IMG/VR virus record: IMGVR_UViG_3300044960_000077
Coordinates: 1 to 44,491 of that record
Length of the DNA stretch: 44,491 nucleotides
DNA from: a virus
Reading direction: 5' to 3' (one strand)
Part shown: in pieces, positions 33,000 to 39,589 of the stretch
How the letters are laid out: each line of letters starts with the position of its first letter
Numbering within the stretch: the first letter of the stretch is position 1
The notes under the pieces: generated by a model
Databases searched by the model: none
The model's input: only the letters and a program-made list of their open reading frames with translations
What the model was told of the DNA's origin: nothing
Position numbers and translations under genes: made by a program

Positions 33000-33744
33000 T
33001 GCTGTCCTCCTTCATTATTTCTGCTACAGCTTTATCGGCTAATAAATCAAAATTTATTTTCTCTTCGATGCCTGCTACCCATGCTGCTCTTGCTGCCCAT
33101 ACTGCTGCCTCCGCTGCCCTTGCTGCCACTGCGGCTGCCTTTGCTGACCATGCTGCCTCCGCTGCCTCTACTGTTGCCTTTGCTGCCACTGCGGCTGACC
33201 ATGCTGCCTCTGCTGCCCTTGCTGTTCTTGCTAGCTCTGCTGCTGACCATGCTGCCTTTGCTGCCTTTGCTGCCTCTGTTGCTCTTGCTGCCTCTGCTGT
33301 AGGATTTCTAAGGTATGCTTTTGCAGCTTCGATTGCTTCTCTTACTCTTTTATCTGTGGAGTATGTGTCCTCAAAATAATGCAATACGACTTCAGCACAG
33401 AGAATGGCAAAAAGTACTTGCACTTGCCTCCGCTTCTTTTCATTCTTGTACCATTCCGGTATTGGGACTAACTTAGTCGTTGTTAGGGAAAAACAACCTA
33501 CTTTACTCCAATCCTTTACTGCAATATCCCCTTGGGCTTCCCAAATAACAGGGTTTTTTATATCTGCCTGAAGAGGGTTGATTAGAAGAGCTAAATTGAT
33601 ATTGGTGTAGGCGTGCAATACATCCTCAGAGCATAATAGAGGATTCCTTTTCGCCTTCTTGGTGTGGGTTACATTTTCACCCCAAGTCGTACCGTTATAA
33701 GTTCGATTCTTGGCAGTGGTAAGCTTATATAGAATCTGCATCAT
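32983..33744 (-). CDS. Ala-rich repeat protein, immunity-like C-terminus
   Basis: The 253-residue product has an N-terminal domain (about 1-115) with LCSEDVLHAYTNINLALLINP and GDIAVKDWSKVGCFSLT, typical of unnamed phage proteins. A helical region of imperfect Ala/Trp repeats follows (AAWSAAELARTARAAEAAW, about 145-230), ending DLLADKAVAEIM. Such Ala-Trp repeat ends occur in phage proteins annotated as putative immunity-like. The repeats are encoded by GCA/GCN tracts and may vary in number. Confidence 0.6.
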   Translation of the reverse strand: MMQILYKLTTAKNRTYNGTTWGENVTHTKKAKRNPLLCSEDVLHAYTNINLALLINPLQADIKNPVIWEAQGDIAVKDWSKVGCFSLTTTKLVPIPEWYKNEKKRRQVQVLFAILCAEVVLHYFEDTYSTDKRVREAIEAAKAYLRNPTAEAARATEAAKAAKAAWSAAELARTARAAEAAWSAAVAAKATVEAAEAAWSAKAAAVAARAAEAAVWAARAAWVAGIEEKINFDLLADKAVAEIMKEDSNERNN

Positions 33745-33928
33745 TAATCTTCCCTGGTTGTATACATTTCCCGGTACATACCCACTCCGTTACATAGCCT
33801 ATCCCCCCATAATAGGCTTGGAGTGATACCAATGACTGACCACACTCACGGCACTTATGCTCTAACTCGATATTCCTCAGCACCGTATCTATAATGCTCT
33901 CTTCTTCAGGCTTTGGCTTTAGTTTCAT
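33725..33928 (-). CDS. Zinc-ribbon microprotein
   Basis: ATG 33928 with GGGAGG upstream is preferred over the longer frame. The 67-residue product has CREC and a CTGKC pair about 26 residues later, a zinc ribbon. It overlaps the neighbouring genes on both sides. Confidence 0.6.
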   Translation of the reverse strand: MKLKPKPEEESIIDTVLRNIELEHKCRECGQSLVSLQAYYGGIGYVTEWVCTGKCIQPGKINDADSI

Positions 33929-34103
33929 CGGTTGCCTCCCTCTCATAAATTTTCTGACACTCCTCTTTCCGGCAGACTGTATAAATATCGGCATATCCCA
34001 TGCCTATCACCTGCCCTAAATCAGCCTTGCAATACTTACATATCTTTCGGCAGTAGGTCTCTGGTGGAGCATATCGTTCTCTGCCTATCCAGCCTCTAGT
34101 CAT
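33906..34103 (-). CDS. Zinc-ribbon microprotein
   Basis: The 65-residue product has CRKICKYC near residue 20 and CRKEEC near 45, a four-cysteine metal site. Its start overlaps the upstream gene's stop. Unknown role. Confidence 0.6.
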   Translation of the reverse strand: MTRGWIGRERYAPPETYCRKICKYCKADLGQVIGMGYADIYTVCRKEECQKIYEREATDETKAKA

Positions 34104-34414
34104 CTCACCGCCGTCAACTTGCTGTTTATCATCAACTTATCCGCACTGCGTTTCCTTATCCTTTTCCTCCGTGCTTTCTTGGCATGATCCCTGATTTCCT
34201 CTAGGGAATGCGAATTGAATGTCCGCTGGTCTAAAGCCCTCTTGAACGCACAATTTGAGCATCGGATTATCACATCCGTATCCTTGCCGTTCTTTATGGT
34301 AATCATGTGGTAGTAATTACCGGGAGCTATGTATTCACCTTTGGGGCAGTCATAACAGCTTATCTTCCCTCCTTCAACCACAATGCCGACCTGGTATGGC
34401 TCGCATACTTTCAT
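34100..34414 (-). CDS. Zinc-binding basic protein
   Basis: The 104-residue product has CYDC (about 20-23) and CSNC (about 52-55), then a strongly basic C-terminus (KKARRKRIRKR). Nucleic-acid binding is plausible. It overlaps the upstream gene by ATGA. Confidence 0.6.
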   Translation of the reverse strand: MKVCEPYQVGIVVEGGKISCYDCPKGEYIAPGNYYHMITIKNGKDTDVIIRCSNCAFKRALDQRTFNSHSLEEIRDHAKKARRKRIRKRSADKLMINSKLTAVR

Positions 34415-34716
34415 TTCTTATATCTCCTTAATTGCCGTCTGATTACGGCCATCCGCTTCTTAATGGCCGTTTCCGAATAACGATTTAAGTACTCCTTAGC
34501 CAATTTCATTGATTCCTTTATCGTAGGCGCATAAGTATCCTCTATTCTAAAGCCAGTCGAAACTTCAGTTACATGATATTTGAGATATTTTTTATTATTT
34601 CTATGCACTATCAAACGCAATCCTTTATAGGTGAAAGGATATACTTTGCCCTTGATGGGGATTCTCTTTAAGCTCCCCGGCTTACGTCCGCTGATTGTGA
34701 TGAAATATTCGGTCAT
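34411..34716 (-). CDS. Basic hypothetical protein
   Basis: The 101-residue product is Lys/Arg/Tyr-rich with an N-terminal beta region (YFITISGRKPGSLKRIPIKG) and a basic helix at the end, suggesting an AP2/integrase-arm-like DNA-binding fold. That fold assignment is tentative. Confidence 0.5.
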   Translation of the reverse strand: MTEYFITISGRKPGSLKRIPIKGKVYPFTYKGLRLIVHRNNKKYLKYHVTEVSTGFRIEDTYAPTIKESMKLAKEYLNRYSETAIKKRMAVIRRQLRRYKK

Positions 34717-34729
34717 TTATCCATGCCCC

Positions 34730-34894
34730 TCATACACTTTGTTTATCTGCATCCAACTCCCCGCACTCTTCGCATTTTATCCATCCCTGGCCCTCTTTAT
34801 CCAGGGTGAATGACCATGTTTCGCCTGGGCTAATCACCCGGCCACATTGGTTGCACTTGATTTCTGTTTCAAGGATTTTATAGATTTTAGTCAT
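34730..34894 (-). CDS. Zinc-ribbon microprotein (54 residues)
   Basis: Read directly from the minus strand: CNQC (C14/C17) and CEEC (C41/C44) form a zinc ribbon. The ATG overlaps the previous stop. Followed 13 bases later by the next gene. Confidence 0.6.
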   Translation of the reverse strand: MTKIYKILETEIKCNQCGRVISPGETWSFTLDKEGQGWIKCEECGELDADKQSV

Positions 34895-35058
34895 TCATTC
34901 GCCTCACATATAATAATGACTCTATGACACGCTGGACATTCATGTTCGTAAGTGCCGGGAGTCAGATATAGGTGCGTAGGCGGATTGTGCTCCGGGTCTG
35001 TACAATATTTCTCTTTATCCTCAGGAAATTCGGGGCCACCTATCTTTCGTAATGGCAT
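34891..35058 (-). CDS. Cys/His microprotein (55 residues)
   Basis: The product contains KYCTDPEHNPPTHLYLTPG, HECPACH and a last C51: a zinc-binding set typical of small phage proteins ('C-DP-HnPP-hl-l-pG-y-h-CP-CG'). The ATGA overlap with the next gene supports translation. Confidence 0.6.
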   Translation of the reverse strand: MPLRKIGGPEFPEDKEKYCTDPEHNPPTHLYLTPGTYEHECPACHRVIIICEANE

Positions 35059-35238
35059 CTAATCGCACCCTCCAAATGGTTTACCAATCCATTCAAACGG
35101 ATGATTACATGGGTCGTCATTCTTCTTCGGCTCCCATGACCCGGTTACACCTGTGGTTATTTCATCCAGCTTGCCGAGCTTTTCTAAGATAGGCTCGGCA
35201 TAGTCAAAGAGCCTTTTATCTATATCGTCTGCGCACAT
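35059..35238 (-). CDS. Hypothetical microprotein (59 residues)
   Basis: The product has an acidic N-terminal helix and a C-terminal NHPFEWIGKPFGGCD segment. The start is supported by a strong GAGGAGG inside the end of the upstream gene. It ends one base before the next ATG. Confidence 0.55.
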   Translation of the reverse strand: MCADDIDKRLFDYAEPILEKLGKLDEITTGVTGSWEPKKNDDPCNHPFEWIGKPFGGCD

Positions 35239-35249
35239 AATTTCCTCCT

Positions 35250-35426
35250 CTAAAGCAAATTAGCCTTCTGGCACTTTAGCGAACAGTAGGTCATTTCGCT
35301 TTTCCGTTTACATTCGAGACAAAATCCCTCCCGGTACTTAGAGCAATTCACGCAATACCAATAAGAGTTCCGAGGCTTGAGTTCGCGGTAGCAGTCGAGG
35401 CAATGTGGTTTAATCGGCTGACTCAT
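35250..35426 (-). CDS. Multi-CxxC zinc microprotein (58 residues)
   Basis: Cys pairs at 9/12, 25/28, 36/39 and 48/52 allow two zinc sites. The gene overlaps the end of the membrane protein gene upstream by 17 bases. Function unknown. Confidence 0.55.
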   Translation of the reverse strand: MSQPIKPHCLDCYRELKPRNSYWYCVNCSKYREGFCLECKRKSEMTYCSLKCQKANLL

Positions 35427-35694
35427 TCTCTTCTACCTCGTCTTGGTTTATTTCCACTGCCACAGGAAAGAGTGCTTTAGCCCATTCATCACAGGAAAAA
35501 GCCTCGATGCGGTACATCTTGTTAAGCGTGTTGATGGTGGGCATATCTTTAAAGCAATCTATGTACATTGAAAGCGAAAATGCTCCACGAAGATAATTGG
35601 CATAGAGACGGTCCTTGACATAGCGAACACCCAAAAAAACGATAATCAGAATGAGTACGGTTTTAAGCCAGTGGGCTTTTAGTTGTTGTTTCAT
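35410..35694 (-). CDS. Single-pass membrane protein
   Basis: The 94-residue product has one transmembrane helix (about 10-26, LKTVLILIIVFLGV) after a basic N-terminus, then a mixed domain and an acidic tail. It overlaps the upstream gene by ATGA. Possible role at the host membrane early in infection is inference. Confidence 0.55.
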   Translation of the reverse strand: MKQQLKAHWLKTVLILIIVFLGVRYVKDRLYANYLRGAFSLSMYIDCFKDMPTINTLNKMYRIEAFSCDEWAKALFPVAVEINQDEVEENESAD

Positions 35695-35873
35695 TTATCC
35701 TCCCTAATTTCTATCTCCGGCCTTAAATAAGACCTAAATGCTTCCCATTGCTCTATGCTCATAATCAACACCCCGCAAGGGGTATGGTGAGCATCCTTCT
35801 CTTTGCCCACCGAGACATAAATATCTACCCGCTTGGGGGATATGACTTCGTAGGTCAGGCGGAAATGGCTCAT
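35691..35873 (-). CDS. Hypothetical small protein
   Basis: The 60-residue product has a beta-rich N-terminus (RLTYEVISPKRVDIYVSVG) and a short C-terminal helix. It is coupled to the membrane protein gene. Confidence 0.5.
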   Translation of the reverse strand: MSHFRLTYEVISPKRVDIYVSVGKEKDAHHTPCGVLIMSIEQWEAFRSYLRPEIEIREDK

Positions 35874-35889
35874 TTCTCCAATCTCCTTG

Positions 35890-36273
35890 TCATTCGTAAT
35901 TGCCAGTTAATACATCAAGACATAAAGGGAATAGCCCTTTTTTGTGCGATTCCGCTATTTCTAATCTCTTGAGATAATCAACTCGTAAGGTTTCTCTATG
36001 CCGACAACATTTTAGACAAAGCAAAACTTTTTTATTATCTTGCTTTGTTTTTATTCCTCGTAATCTGCGCTGGAAATTGAGAGCAAGTCCCCGTTTGGTA
36101 AGACAGGCCATATTATCCGGTGGAATTAATTTGGGATGGTCATTTGATGGGATTCGCCGAACGATAAAGACTGTTGGTTGTTTGCAAAGATAACAACGGT
36201 GATCCTTTAACCAGACTTTCAACCGATATTCCCAAGCGTGCTCATAATAAATTTTGCCTTTAAGGATTTTCAT
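35890..36273 (-). CDS. Zinc-binding basic protein downstream of the structured segment
   Basis: ATG 36273 with GGGAGAAG upstream is preferred over 36303, which lies inside a hairpin. The 127-residue product has CYLC and later CLKC followed by CRHRE, with basic sequence between: a likely zinc-finger, possibly nuclease-like, protein. No HNH triad is clear. Confidence 0.5.
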   Translation of the reverse strand: MKILKGKIYYEHAWEYRLKVWLKDHRCYLCKQPTVFIVRRIPSNDHPKLIPPDNMACLTKRGLALNFQRRLRGIKTKQDNKKVLLCLKCCRHRETLRVDYLKRLEIAESHKKGLFPLCLDVLTGNYE

Positions 36274-36293
36274 TTCTTCTCCCAAATAGTACT

Positions 36294-36498
36294 GCCGGGC
36301 CATCCGCTGCTCCGGACTCCCGGCTCGGCGCGTCGATTTTCAGGGCTCCGCAGCTCAAGCCATGCACTTGAGGTAACGCCCTGAAAATCTTTCTATATAA
36401 GCCTGGCCGGTGGGTTAGACCGGCCCTTGGGGATGGGGTAAGAAGGCAGCCCCAGGGGAAACCCTTGCCTCCACTAGCAAGGTAAACCAACCTGGGGC
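36294..36498 (-). ncRNA. Large structured non-coding segment with four hairpins
   Basis: In minus-strand order there are four hairpins. H1: 8-bp GCCCCAGG/CCTGGGGC (36491-36498 with 36449-36456) with an inner 6-bp stem (36477-36482/36463-36468). H2: 7-bp GGCCGGT/ACCGGCC with a 7-base loop (36105-offset: 36405-36411/36419-36425). H3: 12-bp GATTTTCAGGGC/GCCCTGAAAATC (36335-36346/36378-36389) with an inner 6-bp stem CTCAAG/CTTGAG. H4: 6-bp GCCGGG/CCCGGC (36294-36299/36319-36324) with an inner TCCG/CGGA. All these helices are perfect. The segment lies between the RHH stop (36528) and the next gene and would be transcribed from the RHH promoter. The overlapping frames look random. Confidence 0.65.
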
Positions 36499-36527
36499 AT
36501 GGGAGGAAGCACCTAAATTTAGTAGTC

Positions 36528-36725
36528 CTAGCTATTTTCTTGCTCATATTCTTTCTGAAGTATCTGCCTAACGATTACCGACTTTGTGCATAATTCTTGT
36601 TCGGCTTTCTTCATTATCCATTTTGATAAGTCAATAGGAATGTTAATCGATAAAGTTACATAAGTGTTGCCTCTTGATCTAGATTTGTAACGGTTTTTTC
36701 TAGGTATTGCATTTTGTGCTTTCAT
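36528..36725 (-). CDS. Ribbon-helix-helix regulator
   Basis: ATG 36725 is chosen because a promoter covers the region ahead of it; a longer frame would start inside the -35 box. The 65-residue product has a basic arm (KNRYKSRSRGNTY), the ribbon VTLSINIPIDLSKWIMKKAEQE and second helix TKSVIVRQILQKEY: an Arc/CopG-type DNA-binding dimer. A near-perfect palindrome in its own promoter suggests autoregulation. It heads the minus-strand early operon. Confidence 0.75.
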   Translation of the reverse strand: MKAQNAIPRKNRYKSRSRGNTYVTLSINIPIDLSKWIMKKAEQELCTKSVIVRQILQKEYEQENS

Positions 36726-36734
36726 AATATATTC

Positions 36735-36776
36735 TATGATATTATCATATTTTATTATTGTCAAGAGGTAATTTTA
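36735..36776 (-). promoter_or_regulatory. Promoter and operator of the RHH gene
   Basis: Minus strand: TTGACA (36764-36759), 17 bases, TATCAT (36741-36736), ATG 10 bases further. TATGATA-T-TATCATA (36735-36749) is palindromic with one central base and covers the -10 box. The 18 bases at 36759-36776 match those at 26337-26354. Confidence 0.65.
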
Positions 36777-36801
36777 AAAATCCATAAATTAAGGAGGCAA
36801 C

Positions 36802-37686
36802 ATGAAATATCTTTTTATCCTGCTATTCCTAAGCACCTCTGCCCTAGCCCAAGATAATCTGGTTATCATGGGTTGGGACGGCGTAGGCCGTGATGCTATC
36901 AATCACTTGGAAGCTGCCAATCTCCCTAACCTTTATAGCCTCGGCAATATGGTCGAAGCGGAGAATATTACGCTTACAGCTACCAATCCCGGCTGGACTC
37001 AGGTATTTACCGGGCTTACCTACGACCAATCGGGGGTATACGGCAATCCCAATAACCGAGGTAGTAAATACGTTCCAATAGATTATATAGAGCCTATACC
37101 AAAGGAGAAAACCCTGGTCTGGATACTCAAGCAGAATGGGTATAAGATAGGATGGTATTCGAGCAAGGGTCATCTATGGACTAATTGCAGTAATTTCCCT
37201 CTATGCCAGCTTGCCCTTAACCGGGATAGCGGATTACTGGTTACGCCGTTCAATTTGGGTGATGATTATTTAGATGCTTTATTTAATCCGATGATAGCAT
37301 TCATAGAAGCCAATCAAGCTAATAAGTTTATGGCATTTCTATTATGCGACCCGGATTATTACGGACATAAATTCGGCTCCTGGTCCGACCAATATTACAC
37401 CGAGATTAAGCGCTGTGATAATAGACTAGGGCAAATGATAGACAAACTGAATCAATTAGGCATAAGGAATAAGACCAAGATTCTGGTTGTCTCGGATCAT
37501 GGCTTTAATCCAAATGCCAAGCATCATAAATCGGCGCCTGCTTCTATTCTGGTTACGGATTTGCCGGTAGCTAGGCGTGGAACACTTCGAGATATATTCC
37601 CCACTGTGTTAGACTATCTGGGGATTAAGATACCACAGGGGATTCGGGGGAATAGTTTACTGGAGAGTGAAAAGTTATGGCGTTAA
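36802..37686 (+). CDS. Secreted nucleotide pyrophosphatase/phosphodiesterase
   Basis: The 294-residue protein has a signal peptide (residues 1-17, STSALAQ) and an alkaline-phosphatase-superfamily NPP core. The metal ligand is D26 in GWDGVGRD, and the nucleophile is probably T61 in TATNPGWTQVFTG. D185 and H189 lie in DPDYYGHKFG (NPP consensus 'PDssGH--G'), D232/H233 in VVSDHGF, and H241 or H242 is the last ligand. DIFPTVLDYLGI closes the fold. It would hydrolyse phosphodiester or pyrophosphate bonds of nucleotides in the periplasm. AAGGAGG precedes the ATG. It is the only plus-strand gene in this region, like a moron. Confidence 0.8.
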   Translation: MKYLFILLFLSTSALAQDNLVIMGWDGVGRDAINHLEAANLPNLYSLGNMVEAENITLTATNPGWTQVFTGLTYDQSGVYGNPNNRGSKYVPIDYIEPIPKEKTLVWILKQNGYKIGWYSSKGHLWTNCSNFPLCQLALNRDSGLLVTPFNLGDDYLDALFNPMIAFIEANQANKFMAFLLCDPDYYGHKFGSWSDQYYTEIKRCDNRLGQMIDKLNQLGIRNKTKILVVSDHGFNPNAKHHKSAPASILVTDLPVARRGTLRDIFPTVLDYLGIKIPQGIRGNSLLESEKLWR

Positions 37687-37925
37687 ACCGCAACCTTCAA
37701 TAACGACTCGGCTACGGGGTTAGGCTTGTCATACTGTATTTGATATTGATTTTGGGGTATGGCAAGTATCCATTCAAAACATACAGGATAGCAGATAAAG
37801 AGGTAATGATCAGACATTTGACGGAACTCTATTAGATTCTCCGATTGACCGCAGAGCATACATCTAAACTTAAAATGGCTATGAGCCAGAAACCTTAGCT
37901 CTGGACTTCCGTATCCTCGGTACAA
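37683..37925 (-). CDS. Hypothetical Cys-containing protein
   Basis: The frame starts at a TTG and encodes 80 residues with CMLC and a later CYPVC, a possible zinc site. It converges on the phosphodiesterase gene with stops overlapping by four bases. The start is uncertain. Confidence 0.45.
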   Translation of the reverse strand: MYRGYGSPELRFLAHSHFKFRCMLCGQSENLIEFRQMSDHYLFICYPVCFEWILAIPQNQYQIQYDKPNPVAESLLKVAV

Positions 37926-38068
37926 TCACACATCACCATCCTATTCTCTAACCCTACATCCTTCCTGGTCGGCAAGGGCTGATAGAGTCCGCTCTGGTTA
38001 TAGGGCAGTTCCTTACGCTTGCTTAGTATGGCTTCTACTGCATCGATTAGGTGTTGATAATTTGCCAT
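37895..38068 (-). CDS. 57-residue hypothetical protein
   Basis: Read from the sequence: an ATG at 38068 with a perfect GGAGGT 8 bases upstream, then a helical N-terminus (MANYQHLIDAVEAILSKRKE) and a CDC motif near the end. It overlaps the end of the upstream gene by 56 bases. Confidence 0.55.
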   Translation of the reverse strand: MANYQHLIDAVEAILSKRKELPYNQSGLYQPLPTRKDVGLENRMVMCDCTEDTEVQS

Positions 38069-38246
38069 TCTTAATAACCTCCTTCTCGATATATTTGATT
38101 AGTTTATGTCCTTCTTTGGTAAATCCCCATCGGATCGTATCCTCGATTAAAGTCCGGGGAATAAGCATATCCCGCATTATCAGTTGTGTATCCCAACCAT
38201 TGAGAAATTTTTTCAGGATTTTATAGCTAATGATCGGGAAACTCAT
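38013..38246 (-). CDS. Small basic hypothetical protein
   Basis: ATG 38246 follows GGAGGT; the longer frame to 38309 lacks such a site. The 77-residue product has FPIISYKILKKFLNGWDTQL and later basic helices, which may form an HTH-like fold. It directly follows the VRR-NUC gene. Confidence 0.5.
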   Translation of the reverse strand: MSFPIISYKILKKFLNGWDTQLIMRDMLIPRTLIEDTIRWGFTKEGHKLIKYIEKEVIKNGKLSTPNRCSRSHTKQA

Positions 38247-38593
38247 TGTATATCTACCTCCATACCTAATCTCTTGAATATATCTGCTACCTCGTAAATA
38301 CTTCGGCACACGAAGTATATACCCCCTGCCCGTTCTATCCTGTCCTTTTCTCTTAATTGTTTGTGGTTTAGTTTACCCTTAGCCGATTTTAGCTCTAAAC
38401 CGATAAAGACCATATCATACCCCGGATTCTCCCAGATTATCTCGAAGTCTGGACGGCCATCGCTACCCTTTAATATCGGGTTATTTCTCCACCAGCAAAT
38501 GCCGTACCGCATTTCTAGTATTTTAAGTAAGTCCCTACACTGCCGGGTTAAACCTTGTTTCCCTGTTTCCAACTGTCTAGGTATTGCGTTCAT
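38243..38593 (-). CDS. VRR-NUC domain nuclease
   Basis: ATG 38593 with GAGGGAGAAG upstream. The 116-residue product has GSDGRPDFEIIW and GLELKSAKGKLNHKQL, the D ... E-x-K and following Gln of the PD-(D/E)xK VRR-NUC family ('G-PD-----iElK---G-ls--Q'). These stand-alone phage nucleases are thought to resolve branched DNA. It may process recombination intermediates made by RecT. Confidence 0.8.
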   Translation of the reverse strand: MNAIPRQLETGKQGLTRQCRDLLKILEMRYGICWWRNNPILKGSDGRPDFEIIWENPGYDMVFIGLELKSAKGKLNHKQLREKDRIERAGGIYFVCRSIYEVADIFKRLGMEVDIQ

Positions 38594-38991
38594 CTCTTCT
38601 CCCTCGGACTCCTGAACGGGTCGTTCCGTCCGTTCCATTTTATATGCCTGAAAGCATACCCTAATCCTAGCACAATCAGCGTACCGATGATAGTGAGAAG
38701 TGCATCTATTAGCCGACCTTGCAAAGTACGGGAAGAAAATTCTTTATCTTTAAGCTCCTCTTCTATCTCTCCAACCCTGATTTCTAACTGCCTCACCTTG
38801 CTGTTTGTATCTTCGAGTAATGTAATCCTCTTTTCCCTGAAATCCTGAAACTCCTTATTCATCTGCTGTATAGTGGCTGTTTGGTCTTTTACCAAATCAA
38901 CCAAAAACTGAAACTCTCTGCCGGATGGAGGCTCGCTGGTACCGGCATACGCATTTAGGGATAGGAATAGTATGATGATTAGGTACCTCAT
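38590..38991 (-). CDS. Secreted coiled-coil protein with C-terminal membrane anchor
   Basis: The 133-residue product has a signal peptide (RYLIIILFLSLNAYA), a long periplasmic coiled coil (about 25-90) and a C-terminal transmembrane helix (ALLTIIGTLIVLGLGYAF). This topology near the lysis genes resembles a spanin-like or membrane-disruption protein, but no lipobox is present. It overlaps both neighbours (ATGA). Confidence 0.55.
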   Translation of the reverse strand: MRYLIIILFLSLNAYAGTSEPPSGREFQFLVDLVKDQTATIQQMNKEFQDFREKRITLLEDTNSKVRQLEIRVGEIEEELKDKEFSSRTLQGRLIDALLTIIGTLIVLGLGYAFRHIKWNGRNDPFRSPREKR

Positions 38992-39326
38992 TTCTCATAG
39001 GGTTTGGGAACGACATCGAGGCTTTTTCTATAAAGCCTCAATTCCTCTTTTCGTGCAGGGATTAGAGTCTCCATAACTATAAGAATTCGTTTCTGATTCT
39101 CTACCAGAACATCCAGCCTATTTTTTAAAACTTCAAATTCGCCTCTTTGCTTTATCATCAATTTTCCTTCCGGCCCCCAGTTCTCTATTAATGTAACGGC
39201 TTTATTAATTGCCTCTGAATGTACCGTAGGAACATTCCTCTGGACGTAATAAGTCCACCAGTAATGACCTATGCCACCAATGACGAATAACAGACCTAAA
39301 AGAATAAACGGTATATACTGTTTCAT
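38988..39326 (-). CDS. Putative inner-membrane spanin-like protein
   Basis: The 112-residue product has one N-terminal transmembrane helix (about 5-24) and a helical periplasmic domain with a coiled-coil segment (EVLKNRLDVLVENQKRIL). That is the layout of i-spanins. The partner might be the lipoprotein at 39589. A hairpin at 39342-39374 lies just upstream. Confidence 0.5.
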   Translation of the reverse strand: MKQYIPFILLGLLFVIGGIGHYWWTYYVQRNVPTVHSEAINKAVTLIENWGPEGKLMIKQRGEFEVLKNRLDVLVENQKRILIVMETLIPARKEELRLYRKSLDVVPKPYEK

Positions 39327-39341
39327 TCATCACCTATAAGT

Positions 39342-39374
39342 GGGGCTTCGGGAAAGGAGGAACCCGAAAGCCCC
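39342..39374 (-). promoter_or_regulatory. Hairpin with anti-ribosome-site loop
   Basis: An 11-bp stem with one bulge (39342-39352 with 39363-39374) closes a 10-base loop that reads TTCCTCCTTT on the transcribed minus strand, the same as the 3' end of 16S rRNA. It lies 16 bases before the ATG at 39326. No T-run follows. Confidence 0.5.
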
Positions 39375-39400
39375 CAGGTCGAAGTGAGGAGGAAGTAAGG

Positions 39401-39589
39401 CTACTTTAATATTTCATCCGCCTCTTCAGGAGTTAAACCTTTTTCTATTAATTTCTCTCTAGGGGTTTTCACCCTAATACTGATTTCAAAATCTGATGGT
39501 TCGAGTTCTGAGCCTATCAGCTTTAGTCCAAGACCTAAGAGATTATTAAAAAGAGGCAATAATAGTGTCATCAGTTCTGCGAATCCCAT
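39401..39589 (-). CDS. Small amphipathic protein of the lysis cassette
   Basis: The 62-residue product has a hydrophobic N-terminal half (FAELMTLLLPLFNNLLGLGL) and a charged C-terminal EKGLTPEEADEILK. It may be a membrane-active lysis accessory. It overlaps the lipoprotein stop by one base. Confidence 0.5.
   Translation of the reverse strand: MGFAELMTLLLPLFNNLLGLGLKLIGSELEPSDFEISIRVKTPREKLIEKGLTPEEADEILK

Noticed and set aside
32922-33302. Leu-rich plus-strand frame opposite the Ala-rich gene
   Set aside because: It is the antisense shadow of GCN alanine repeats; no ribosome site.
36260-36547. 95-codon minus-strand frame over the structured segment
   Set aside because: Product looks random (many Arg, Gly, Pro), has no ribosome site, and the DNA is dominated by perfect hairpins.
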